DNA from: DATEHQ01 sp035279525
Lineage (GTDB): Bacteria > Chloroflexota > Dormibacteria > Dormibacterales > Dormibacteraceae
Length of the DNA stretch: 36,697 nt
Direction of reading: 5' to 3'
Assembly: GCA_035279525.1 (NCBI GenBank)
Contig: DATEHQ010000046.1
Coordinates: 1 to 36,697, forward strand
In this document: positions 1 to 7,773 of the stretch, piece by piece
Numbering within the stretch: position 1 is the stretch's first letter
Layout: every line of letters begins with the position of its first letter
Position numbers and translations under genes: made by a program
The notes under the pieces: generated by a model
The model's database searches: none
What the model saw: the letters and a program-made list of their open reading frames with translations, nothing else
What the model was told of the DNA's origin: nothing

Positions 1-1749
1 CTCGCTCTGCCTCTGATCGGCCTGGGGGCGGCGCCGATCTTCCGCCGCGCCCTCACCAGGCTGCGGCGGCTCAAGGTCGGCGTCGACGCGCTCGACGCCG
101 CGGCGCTCACGATCACCGCGCTGACCGGACAGTGGCTCACCGCGGCGGTGATCGGAGGGCTGGTCGAAGGCGGTGAGCTGCTCCGCGACATGACGGCCTC
201 ACGTTCGAGGCGCGAGCTGGGCGCCCTGATGTCGCACCAGAACGCGACCTCGTGGAAGCTCGTCGCGGGCCGCCGGCACGCCGTGCGGGTCTCGACCATC
301 CGTGCCGGCGACAACATCGCCGTGGGCAGCGGGGATCGGATCCCGGTCGACGGGACGGTCGTCAGCGGCCGCGCCGTGGTCGACGAGCGGGTGATGACCG
401 GAGAGTCGGTCCCCGTGGCGCGGGCCGCGGGCGACTCGGTGTTCGCCATGACGGTCGTCACCGAAGGCGAGCTTGTGCTCGAAGCGACCGGTCCCGCCGC
501 AGAGTCGAGAGCTGGACGGATCATGACGTTTCTCGAGAAGGCCCCCATCGGTGAGACGCGCATGGCGGACCACGCGCGGCGGATCGCCGACCGCTTCGTG
601 CTGCCCGTGATGGGCGCCGCGACCATCGTCTATGCCCTGACCGGCAACGCCTCGCGCGCGGCGGCGATCCTGATCTTCGACCTCGCTTCGGGAATCCGCG
701 TGGCGGCCCCCACCACGATGCTGGCGAGCCTGATCGCCGCGGCGCGGGATGGCATCCTGTTCAAGGGCGCGGCCGCGATGGAGAGCATGGCGACGATCGA
801 CACCATCATCTTCGACAAGACGGGCACGCTGACCATCGGCCAGCCCGCGGTCGCGGGGATCATCTCGCTGAACGGCCTCGCCAACAACGAGCTGCTCGCC
901 ATCGCCGCCGCCGCGGACCACGGCCTCAACCACCCGCTCGCGGCCGCCCTTGCCGCGGAGGTCCAGCACCGTGGCCTCGAGATGCCGGCCCGGATCAAGA
1001 CGAGGTACCACGTCGGCCTCGGCGTGGAAGCGCAGTTCCAGACCGGCGAGCGTTTTCTCGTCGGCAATCGCGCCTTTCTGAACGCGCGCGGCGTCAAGGT
1101 GCCCCACCGCCTGAACGGCGCCGGCCTGTCCGAGGTCATCGTCGCGTCCGGAAAAGAGTGCCTCGGCGCGGTCGTCTTCAGCGATGAGGCGCGGCCTGAG
1201 GCCGCGAGCACGATCGACGACCTGAGGGCGCGAGGAGTCCGGCGCATCGTGGTGTTGAGCGGGGACGTCGAAAACGCCACGCGCCGCGTCGCCGACGGCC
1301 TTGGGATTCAGGAGTGGCACGCCCGCATGTCGCCCGAGCAGAAGGCTGAATTCGTGCGCCGCGCCAGGTCCGGAGGGCGCCGCGTCGCCGTGGTCGGTGA
1401 CGGCATCAACGACAGCGTCGCGCTCTCGCTGGCGGATCTCTCGATCGCGATGGGTGGAGGCGCTGACGTCGCCCGCGCGACCTCCGATGTCGTGCTCCTC
1501 GACGACCGGCTCGAGCTGCTGCCCAGGGCGATCGACAGGTCGCGCGAGAGCCTCAACCTGATGAACCAGAACATCGCGGTCATCGCGGCGCCCAACGCGC
1601 TCGGCCTTGGCGGGGCGATCGCCGGCGGCGTCAACCCGGCGGTGGCCGCGTTCCTGAGCAACGGATCCGCCGTCGTCGCCGCGGCCAACGGTCTCCGCCC
1701 GCTCCTCACGCGGCGCGCCCGGCGCGAAATGCCCGCCCCTCGACCTTGA
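1..1749 (+). CDS. Heavy-metal-type P-type ATPase, 5' partial
   Basis: The frame is open from the first base, so the N-terminus (any metal-binding domain and the first membrane helices) lies outside the window. Counting the first codon as 1, the P-type landmarks are in order: MTGES at about 132 (actuator domain), DKTGTLT at about 272 (phosphorylated Asp), an HP dipeptide at 311 (typical of P1B pumps) and GDGIND at about 466. The membrane motif before the phosphorylation domain reads DLASGIR (from codon 227) where P1B pumps normally carry CPC, SPC or TPC, so the transported ion cannot be read from the usual signature. The stop overlaps the next start (TTGA). Inferred role is ATP-driven cation export or homeostasis at the cytoplasmic membrane; substrate unknown. 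Confidence 0.93.
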   Translation, partial: LALPLIGLGAAPIFRRALTRLRRLKVGVDALDAAALTITALTGQWLTAAVIGGLVEGGELLRDMTASRSRRELGALMSHQNATSWKLVAGRRHAVRVSTIRAGDNIAVGSGDRIPVDGTVVSGRAVVDERVMTGESVPVARAAGDSVFAMTVVTEGELVLEATGPAAESRAGRIMTFLEKAPIGETRMADHARRIADRFVLPVMGAATIVYALTGNASRAAAILIFDLASGIRVAAPTTMLASLIAAARDGILFKGAAAMESMATIDTIIFDKTGTLTIGQPAVAGIISLNGLANNELLAIAAAADHGLNHPLAAALAAEVQHRGLEMPARIKTRYHVGLGVEAQFQTGERFLVGNRAFLNARGVKVPHRLNGAGLSEVIVASGKECLGAVVFSDEARPEAASTIDDLRARGVRRIVVLSGDVENATRRVADGLGIQEWHARMSPEQKAEFVRRARSGGRRVAVVGDGINDSVALSLADLSIAMGGGADVARATSDVVLLDDRLELLPRAIDRSRESLNLMNQNIAVIAAPNALGLGGAIAGGVNPAVAAFLSNGSAVVAAANGLRPLLTRRARREMPAPRP

Positions 1750-2090
1750 AGGAGATCGTCCTGCTCGGAGTCCGCGTGCTCGCGGGCGGTGCCCTCGTGG
1801 TCGCGTTTTCGCTGGTCAGCGACATGCTCAAGCCGAAGACGTTCGCGGGCCTCTTCTCGGCCGCGCCTTCCGTGGCCACCGCCAGCCTTCTCGTCAGCGG
1901 CCTCGCAGACGGAGCGGCGAAGGACGTGAGATACGCGGCCGGCATGGTGGCCGGCGCGATCGGCCTCGTCGCATACGGCGCGGCGGCAGCGCTGCTGGTC
2001 AAGCACCTGGGTGCGGCGGCCGGCAGCGTCCTGGCCTGGATCGCGTGGGCGATGGTCGCGCTTGGCCTGTACTGGTTGTTCGTCCGATGA
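1746..2090 (+). CDS. DUF3147-like small membrane protein (first copy)
   Basis: A 114-residue, almost wholly hydrophobic protein with about four predicted membrane helices. A LKPKTFAGLFSAAPSVA stretch after the first helix resembles the DUF3147 family. The TTG start overlaps the ATPase stop (TTGA), so translation is probably coupled. It is followed at once by a second, related small membrane protein, and the tandem arrangement suggests a heteromeric membrane complex or an accessory of the pump. The family has no established biochemical function known to me; family assignment is from memory of the motif. Confidence 0.8.
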   Translation: MKEIVLLGVRVLAGGALVVAFSLVSDMLKPKTFAGLFSAAPSVATASLLVSGLADGAAKDVRYAAGMVAGAIGLVAYGAAAALLVKHLGAAAGSVLAWIAWAMVALGLYWLFVR

Positions 2091-2506
2091 GCAGCCGGAG
2101 CGCGATGCCGCAGGTCGAGCCCTCGGAGGTCGGCGGCCATGGCTTGAAGGACTACGCGATCAGGTTCTGCTTCGGCGCCGGAATCTCGCTGGTGGCGGGC
2201 CTGATCGGAATGAAGTTCGGACCGAAGCTCGGCGGTGTCTTCCTGGGCTTCCCTGCCATCCTGCCGGCTTCGCTCACGCTGATCCAGAAAAAGAGCGGCA
2301 AGGAGGAGGCGGCGATCGACTCCGAGGGGGCCGTCCTGGGCGCCCTGGCCATGGTGGTCTTCGCCGCGTTCGTGTACCTCGCCATGGTCAAGCTCGGTGT
2401 CGTCGTGACACTGGCCGTTGACCTCGTTATCTGGCTCGTCGTGGCGATCGTCCTCTATGCCGGGCTCCGAATCATCTTCCCCACGCGGGAGCCCGATCCG
2501 CCCTAG
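2087..2506 (+). CDS. DUF3147-like small membrane protein (second copy)
   Basis: About 139 residues from the ATG at 2087, chosen because it overlaps the previous stop as ATGA; an in-frame start 42 nt upstream would lie deep inside the preceding gene. After a short polar N-terminus come about four hydrophobic helices, with a KFGPKLGGVFLGFPAILPAS segment that parallels the KPKTFAGLFSAAPSVA segment of the preceding protein, so the two are probably paralogues. A charged KKSGKEEAA loop follows. The gene ends convergently with the 6-phosphogluconate dehydrogenase gene, the two stop codons sharing CTAG. Function unknown; co-transcription with the P-type ATPase points to an ion- or envelope-related role. 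Confidence 0.8.
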   Translation: MSSRSAMPQVEPSEVGGHGLKDYAIRFCFGAGISLVAGLIGMKFGPKLGGVFLGFPAILPASLTLIQKKSGKEEAAIDSEGAVLGALAMVVFAAFVYLAMVKLGVVVTLAVDLVIWLVVAIVLYAGLRIIFPTREPDPP

Positions 2507-3942
2507 TCGGTCTTCACCTCGTCGCCCCCTTGCGCCCACCGGGTGTGATACGCGCCCTCGCGGTCGACACGGCGGTAGGTATGCGCCCCGAAGTAGTCGC
2601 GCAGGCCCTGGATCAGGTTGGCCGGGCCACGCGCGCGGCGGTATCCGTCGTAGTAAGCGAGGGATGAGGCGAAGGCGGGCACCGGCACGCCCTGGTCGAC
2701 CGCGGTCTTGACGACGCGGCGCCACGCCGGTTGGGCGGAGGCCAGGGCCTCCTGGAAGAACGGAGCAAGCATGAGGCTGGCCAGGTCGGGACTGACCGCG
2801 TATGCGTCTTTGATCCGGTCGAGGAACTGGGCCCGGATGATGCAGCCGCCGCGCCAGATGGTGGCCAGCGCGCCGAGGTCGAGGTTCCACCTGAACTCAC
2901 GCGAGCCCGCGGTCAGGTGCTCGAAGCCCTGGGCGTACGCGACGATCTTGGAGGCATAGAGCGCGCCCTCGAGATCGTCCACCAGCGTGCGGTCCGCCCT
3001 GCCGGCCGCGGGCCCCCGGAGAATCCCGGCCGCCGTCGAGCGCTGCGCCTTCTGGCTCGACAGCATGCGCGCGAAGACCGCCTCCGTGATGTTGGTCAGC
3101 GGGACTCCAAGCTCGAGCGCGGACTGGCTCGTCCAGCGCCCGGTGCCCTTCTGCTCCGCCTCGTCCTCGATGGCGTCGACGAGAAATCTCCCATCCCCAC
3201 CGTCACGCTTCGCCAGCACGTGGGAGGTGATCTCGATCAGGTACGACTGCAGCCGTCCCTCGTTCCAGCGACCGAAGACCGCCGCGACCTCTGCGGGCCC
3301 TAGCCCCGCGGCATTCCGGAGGAGGTCATAGGTCTCCGCGATCAGCTGGATGTCGGCGTACTCGATGCCGTTGTGGACCATCTTCACGAAGTGGCCCGCG
3401 CCGTCGGGACCGATGTAGGTGCAGCAGGGCACCCCATCGACCTTGGCGGAGATCGCGGTCAGCATCTGCTCCACGCGCCGGTATGACTCTCGCTGCCCAC
3501 CGGGCATGATGCTCGGCCCGAGCAGCGCACCCTCCTCCCCACCTGAGACACCGCTGCCGATGAAGCCGAGCCCGCGCCCCTCGGCGGCGGCCGCTCGGCG
3601 GCGCGTGTCGTGGAAGAGCGAGTTGCCGCCGTCGATGATGGTGTCGCCCGGCTGCAAGAGTGGCGTCAGCGCGTCGATCGCCTCGTCGACCGGCGGTCCC
3701 GCCTTGACCATGACGAGGACCGCCCGCGGCGGCGTGAGCAGGCGCACCAGCTCCTCGAGGGAGCCGGCCGCACGGAACTCGCCCTCGTGCCCGTGGCCGG
3801 CGATGAACTCGTCCGTCCGCTTCCTCGTGCGGTTGTAGACCGCGACCCGGACCCCGCGCGAGGCAAGGTTGCGGGCCAGGTTCTGGCCCATCGTGGCGAG
3901 GCCGACGACGCCCATCTCATGAAGCGTCCCCGGCGAGCTCAC
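2503..3942 (-). CDS. gnd: 6-phosphogluconate dehydrogenase, decarboxylating
   Basis: A 479-residue protein, the normal length for the long NADP-type enzyme that converts 6-phosphogluconate to ribulose 5-phosphate and CO2 in the oxidative pentose phosphate pathway. The N-terminus has the Rossmann start VVGLATMGQNLARN; the substrate region has GSGVSGGEEGALLGPSIMPG and the catalytic KMVHNGIEYADIQLI; the C-terminus has QGLRDYFGAHTYRRVD. The start is the GTG at 3942; an ATG ten codons in (3915) is a reasonable alternative because the conserved fold starts there. It stands alone, divergent from the DUF1206 gene. Confidence 0.97.
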   Translation of the reverse strand: MSSPGTLHEMGVVGLATMGQNLARNLASRGVRVAVYNRTRKRTDEFIAGHGHEGEFRAAGSLEELVRLLTPPRAVLVMVKAGPPVDEAIDALTPLLQPGDTIIDGGNSLFHDTRRRAAAAEGRGLGFIGSGVSGGEEGALLGPSIMPGGQRESYRRVEQMLTAISAKVDGVPCCTYIGPDGAGHFVKMVHNGIEYADIQLIAETYDLLRNAAGLGPAEVAAVFGRWNEGRLQSYLIEITSHVLAKRDGGDGRFLVDAIEDEAEQKGTGRWTSQSALELGVPLTNITEAVFARMLSSQKAQRSTAAGILRGPAAGRADRTLVDDLEGALYASKIVAYAQGFEHLTAGSREFRWNLDLGALATIWRGGCIIRAQFLDRIKDAYAVSPDLASLMLAPFFQEALASAQPAWRRVVKTAVDQGVPVPAFASSLAYYDGYRRARGPANLIQGLRDYFGAHTYRRVDREGAYHTRWAQGGDEVKTD

Positions 3943-4021
3943 AGCGCGGGGCTCAGCTCGTGGGTTCGGGCAGGCATCGGAACCACCTTAACGAGTGGCA
4001 GAGGGACGGTGGAGCGTTCCT

Positions 4022-4879
4022 GTGGAGATGAGCAACCACGTTCTCGCCGGCACCGCCAAACACGCTGCCGAGCGCGCGGCGACCAACCCGGCCATCGAGT
4101 TCCTGGAGCGCGCCGGCTACGTGGCCCGCGGGGTGGTGTACGCCGTGATGGGGGCGCTTGCGCTCGCCCTCGCGTTCGGTGTCGGTGGCAAGGCGACGGA
4201 CCCGACGGGCACGATAGTGACCCTGACGGCCGCTCCCTTTGGCAGGTTCCTGCTGCTCGCGGTCGGGATCTGCCTGGCGGCCTATGCGCTGTGGGGTTTC
4301 GTGCGAGCGATCTTCGACCCGCTGCGTCGCGGCAAGGATGCCCCGGGCATCGTGGAGCGACTCGGGTTCGTGTGGAGCGGCATCAGCTACAGCGCGCTCG
4401 CCCTCTTCTCGCTTCAGCTGTTCGCTGGAGCCGGGAGCGGCGCGTCGAGCGACAGCACGCAGTCCACCATCACGCGCGTCCTGGCGTACCCCGCCGGCAA
4501 GTGGGTGGCGACGGCGATCGGTGTGGTGGCGATCGCCGTCGGGATCTACCAGTTCGTGATGGCCTATCGCGCGGACTTCAAGAAAGACCTGAAGCGCGAG
4601 GAGATGACCCCCACCGAGCTGCAGCTGGTCGAGGGGCTTGGACGGATCGGATTCATCGCGCGCGGCGCGGTGTTCACCCTCGTCGGATGGTTCGTCGTGC
4701 AGGGCGGCCTGCATCGCGACCCCAACCGGGTCCATGGCTACAGCGGCGCCTTCCTGTTCCTTCTCGCTCAGCCGTACGGGCACCTGCTGCTGGGAATCGT
4801 CGCGGCGGGCTTTGTCGCGTTGGGATTCCACTCCTTCGCGTGCGCGCGATGGATCCGCCTGATGGGGAGCAGAGCATGA
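4022..4879 (+). CDS. DUF1206 family membrane protein
   Basis: About 285 residues from GTG 4022, which has a GGTGGAG ribosome-binding site about 7 nt upstream; GTG at 3995 and ATG at 4028 are alternatives. The protein shows three repeats of a two-helix unit, each opening with a G[YFR][VIA]ARG or similar motif (AGYVARGVVYAVMG, GFVWSGISYSAL, GFIARGAVFTLVG), the hallmark of DUF1206 integral membrane proteins. Molecular function is not established for the family. The stop overlaps the start of the lipid-kinase-like gene (ATGA), so the two are co-translated, and a role in the envelope or lipid metabolism is a contextual guess. Confidence 0.87.
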   Translation: MEMSNHVLAGTAKHAAERAATNPAIEFLERAGYVARGVVYAVMGALALALAFGVGGKATDPTGTIVTLTAAPFGRFLLLAVGICLAAYALWGFVRAIFDPLRRGKDAPGIVERLGFVWSGISYSALALFSLQLFAGAGSGASSDSTQSTITRVLAYPAGKWVATAIGVVAIAVGIYQFVMAYRADFKKDLKREEMTPTELQLVEGLGRIGFIARGAVFTLVGWFVVQGGLHRDPNRVHGYSGAFLFLLAQPYGHLLLGIVAAGFVALGFHSFACARWIRLMGSRA

Positions 4880-5745
4880 GCAGCGTCGCGGCTGGACCGA
4901 CCACAAAGGCGAGCCGCCTCCTCATCCTCAGCCGCGGCGCGGGCTCCATGACGGCCGAGCTGGAATCGAAGTTGCGCGAGATGTTTACCGACCACCTGGT
5001 GATCGACTTCGACCCCAAGAAGGACTTCGAGAAGCTGATCACCCCGCGGGCAACAGTGGTCGTGGCGGGCGGCGACGGAACCGTGGAGTTCATCGTGCGC
5101 AGGCTGGCGGATTCGAAGCATCCCGTCGGCATCATCTCGCTGGGCACGTTCAACAATTTCGCCCTCGCGCTCGGTCTTCCGACTGACGTCGACAAGGCCG
5201 TCGCGATCATCAGGGAAGGTCACGCCCGCGCCATCACGCTCGGCCGCGTGAACGGTCAGATCTTCCTCGAGGCGTGCACTGTCGGTCTGTTCGGCGAGAC
5301 GATCGCGCTCGGGGACTCGGCGAAAGACCTGAAGTTCGGCGAAATCGCCGAAGGGCTGAAGAACTTCATCGAGGCGCGGCGATTCCAGTACGAGCTGAGC
5401 GGCGACATCGAGGGCAGCGGCTCGGCCATGTCCCTGGTTTTCAGCAACACGTCGTCGATCGGCAGCAACCTGCCGATCAGCGAAGCGACGCCCATCAATC
5501 CTTACCTCGAGTTCTCGGTGCACGCCGGGCGCACGCGGACCGACATCGTCGCCCGCGCCCTGAGGTCAGCCCTGCTCAAGCACAAGGATGACGGCGACAG
5601 CCAGGTGTTCAGGTTCAGGAGGCTTTCGGTCAAGACGAAGCCACGCGTCCGGGTCTACGCCGACAACTTCCTGGTCGGATCGACACCGGCCGGCGTGACG
5701 GCTGAGGTCAGCGCGCTCAAGGTCATCCTGCCCAAGCGCGGGTAA
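4876..5745 (+). CDS. Diacylglycerol kinase-like / lipid kinase (DAGK catalytic domain)
   Basis: A 289-residue protein starting at the ATG that overlaps the preceding stop. It contains GGDGTVE at 65-71, the nucleotide-binding signature of the DAGK/NAD-kinase superfamily, and GTFNNFA at 90-96, matching the GTxNxFA motif of YegS/DgkB-type lipid kinases. The C-terminal half is the usual beta-rich domain. Likely reaction is ATP-dependent phosphorylation of a lipid such as diacylglycerol or a related alcohol at the inner membrane face; the actual substrate cannot be told from the sequence. The overlap with a DUF1206 membrane protein supports a membrane-associated job. Confidence 0.88.
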   Translation: MSSVAAGPTTKASRLLILSRGAGSMTAELESKLREMFTDHLVIDFDPKKDFEKLITPRATVVVAGGDGTVEFIVRRLADSKHPVGIISLGTFNNFALALGLPTDVDKAVAIIREGHARAITLGRVNGQIFLEACTVGLFGETIALGDSAKDLKFGEIAEGLKNFIEARRFQYELSGDIEGSGSAMSLVFSNTSSIGSNLPISEATPINPYLEFSVHAGRTRTDIVARALRSALLKHKDDGDSQVFRFRRLSVKTKPRVRVYADNFLVGSTPAGVTAEVSALKVILPKRG

Positions 5746-5798
5746 GCCTCGACCGGGCTGCGTTACCGGATTAGGCGCCGCCGCGCCCGAATCAACGC

Positions 5799-6737
5799 AT
5801 GGAAATCGATCGCCGGCGCATCCAACGCATCATCGAGCCACGCCAGCCGCGCGAACGCCGGCTCGAACGGATGGTGCGCGCGCAGGGGTGGCTCGACCCG
5901 GTCGCCGACGTGGTGCAGCGGGCGGTCGGCGGCTTTTACGCGGCGCTGGGGCGTGCCGGGTCGGCGGTCAAGGACGTCATGAACGGAACGACCGTGCTCG
6001 GCCATCCGCTGCACCCAGCGCTCACCGACTTGCCGGTGGGAGCGTGGACGGTGGGCGTCCTGGCCGACTGGCTCTTCATCGTCACCGGCCGCGTGCCGCC
6101 CGTCACCGGCGACCTCGCCCTCGCGATCGGCGTGGCGGGCGCGATCCTCGCCGCGATCACCGGCTACACGGACTTTCACGGCACTGCCGGCCACGAGCGC
6201 CGCACGGCGATCCTGCACGGGCTGACTATGACCGCGGTACTCGGACTTCAGCTCGTCTCGCTTGCCCTGCGATTGTGGGTTCCGGGCGCGCGCAACGAAG
6301 CGATAGTCCTCACGACGTTCGCCTGGCTGGTCGCGATCCTCGCCGCCTACATCGGCGGCCACCTCACGTTCGAGACGGGCACCGCGGTCAATCACAACGC
6401 GTTCGCCGGCGGACCGGCCGACTACGTGCGCGTGGGCAGGCGTGATGATTTTCCCGAGGGCGAGATGCGCCGCGTGGACGCGGACGGCCTGCCCGTGGTC
6501 ATCGTGCGCCGGACGGGGCTGCTCTACGCGATGGGCGCCGTGTGCTCCCACGCCGGAGGCCCGCTCGACGAAGGCTCGATCGATGGGGCTGTGGTCACGT
6601 GCCCATGGCACGGGTCGCGTTTCTGCCTCGCCGACGGCCGCGTCATGGGCGGACCGGCGACCTTCGATCAGCCGCTGCTGAAGGTGCGCGAGCGCGGCGG
6701 CGTCGTGGAAGTCAAGCTGGTCCATCCGCTGAGGTAG
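5799..6737 (+). CDS. DUF2231 membrane domain fused to a Rieske [2Fe-2S] domain
   Basis: A 312-residue fusion. Residues about 60-200 form a DUF2231-type region with four membrane helices beginning with GHPLHPALTDLPVGAW, the family's diagnostic motif, and a GYTDF motif. Residues about 205-305 are a Rieske domain with C249-x-H251 (CSHAGG) and C268-x2-H271 (CPWHGSRF), all four cluster ligands present. The start ATG at 5799 lies about 50 nt after the kinase gene, so they may be co-transcribed. Likely a membrane-anchored electron-transfer protein. Redox partner unknown. It ends 7 nt from the convergent GTP cyclohydrolase gene. Confidence 0.93.
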   Translation: MEIDRRRIQRIIEPRQPRERRLERMVRAQGWLDPVADVVQRAVGGFYAALGRAGSAVKDVMNGTTVLGHPLHPALTDLPVGAWTVGVLADWLFIVTGRVPPVTGDLALAIGVAGAILAAITGYTDFHGTAGHERRTAILHGLTMTAVLGLQLVSLALRLWVPGARNEAIVLTTFAWLVAILAAYIGGHLTFETGTAVNHNAFAGGPADYVRVGRRDDFPEGEMRRVDADGLPVVIVRRTGLLYAMGAVCSHAGGPLDEGSIDGAVVTCPWHGSRFCLADGRVMGGPATFDQPLLKVRERGGVVEVKLVHPLR

Positions 6738-6744
6738 CCGCACC

Positions 6745-7326
6745 TCACCGTTTGGTGAGCTCGAGGAACTCCTCTCTCAGCGTCGCGTTGACGCGGAAGT
6801 CGCCGAGCAGGCACGACGTCACCGTGTCACTGTCCAGCTTCTCGACGCCGCGCATCTCGACGCAGAGATGCCTCGCCTCCATCACCACGGCGACTCCCCT
6901 GGCCTTGAGGATGTGCTGGATCGCCTCGGCGATGTCCCGCGTCAGCCGCTCCTGCAGCTGCAGGCGGTGTGCGTAGACGTCGACGAGCCGTGGCAGCTTG
7001 CTCAGGCCGATGACCTTTCCCGAAGGCAGGTATCCGACGTGGCATCGCCCGAAGAACGGCAGCAGGTGGTGCTCGCACAGGCTGTAAAACGGAATCCCGC
7101 GCACCGCGACCAGGTCGTCGCCCGGGTGTTCATAGAGAGCGTTGCGCACCACCGAGCGCGGATCGACACCGTAACCCTCGGTCAGGTACGCGAGGGATTC
7201 GGCGACACGGCGAGGAGTGTCGGCAAGACCTTCGCGAGTGACGTCCTCCCCGACCGCGCCGAGGATCCGCCGGGCCGCGTCTTCGAGCTCCTCCTGCGGC
7301 CTGGGCAGCGGCTCTGGAAGGCTCAT
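6745..7326 (-). CDS. folE: GTP cyclohydrolase I
   Basis: 193 residues from the ATG at 7326, chosen because it overlaps the upstream stop as ATGA; a start 9 nt earlier is possible. Catalyses GTP to 7,8-dihydroneopterin triphosphate plus formate, the entry to folate, tetrahydrobiopterin and queuosine-type pterins. The zinc ligands are visible: C84 and H87 in LCEHHLLPF and C155 in RHLCVEMRG. The GKVIGLSKLPR substrate loop and QERLTRDIA helix are also typical. It is the last gene of a four-gene unit with a pterin synthase, a short-chain reductase and a glycosyltransferase, suggesting a dedicated pterin product rather than only housekeeping folate. Confidence 0.97.
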   Translation of the reverse strand: MSLPEPLPRPQEELEDAARRILGAVGEDVTREGLADTPRRVAESLAYLTEGYGVDPRSVVRNALYEHPGDDLVAVRGIPFYSLCEHHLLPFFGRCHVGYLPSGKVIGLSKLPRLVDVYAHRLQLQERLTRDIAEAIQHILKARGVAVVMEARHLCVEMRGVEKLDSDTVTSCLLGDFRVNATLREEFLELTKR

Positions 7327-7739
7327 TCGGCGCACACCTCGGCGGCGTTGTTCTCCGACTCGACCAGGCGAAGCTTGACGAGCCGCGCGGGCGAGAAATG
7401 GCCTTCGAGGCGATGGAAGGCGGCGAGCGCGATGTTCTCCGCGGTCGGCACCACCCCGCGCAGGAATTCGACGTCCCGGTTCAGGTGCCGGTGATCGACG
7501 GCGTCGATGAACTCTCGGCGCAGCACGCTGTCCACCTGCTTGAGGTTGACGACCATGCCTGTCTCAGGGTCAAGACTTCCGCCCACCGTGACCTCGACGA
7601 CGTAGTTGTGGCCGTGGTCTGTGGCGCATGCCCCGAAGACCTCGCGGTTCTTCGCGTCGCTCCACTCCGGCCTGCACAGGATGTGCGCGGCGGCAAATGT
7701 CGCGCGGCGGGTTATGCGCACGCTCGTATCTCCAGCCAT
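7323..7739 (-). CDS. 6-pyruvoyl- / 6-carboxy-tetrahydropterin synthase family protein
   Basis: 138 residues from ATG 7739, preceded by AGGTGAG about 5 nt upstream; a GTG three codons earlier (7748) also fits. Zinc ligands H19, H42, H44 and catalytic C38 are present in the C-x3-HGHNY loop. DH at 82-83 and E127 complete the usual site. The C-x3-HGH spacing is the QueD pattern. However, DPETGMVVNL (57-66) and the C-terminal ESENN resemble animal-type 6-pyruvoyl-tetrahydropterin synthase more than E. coli QueD. Substrate is dihydroneopterin triphosphate either way. Neighbours are folE, a reductase and a glycosyltransferase, with no queC or queE in the window, so a biopterin-type product is plausible. 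Confidence 0.93.
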   Translation of the reverse strand: MAGDTSVRITRRATFAAAHILCRPEWSDAKNREVFGACATDHGHNYVVEVTVGGSLDPETGMVVNLKQVDSVLRREFIDAVDHRHLNRDVEFLRGVVPTAENIALAAFHRLEGHFSPARLVKLRLVESENNAAEVCAE

Positions 7740-7758
7740 GGCTCTCACCTGTAGAACG

Positions 7759-7773
7759 CCCGCCTCAGGCGGG
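7759..7773 (-). other. Hairpin enclosing the reductase stop codon
   Basis: On the minus strand the end of the reductase gene reads CCCGCC-TGA-GGCGGG, a perfect 6-bp stem whose 3-nt loop is the TGA stop codon. It sits about 20 nt before the start of the pterin synthase gene. No T-run follows, so it does not look like an intrinsic terminator; it could affect coupling or mRNA stability between the two genes. Confidence 0.6.

Noticed and set aside
3953..4906. A 317-codon minus-strand open frame opposite the DUF1206 gene
   Set aside because: Low-complexity charged composition, no domain, antisense to a gene with clear family repeats and a coupled downstream partner.
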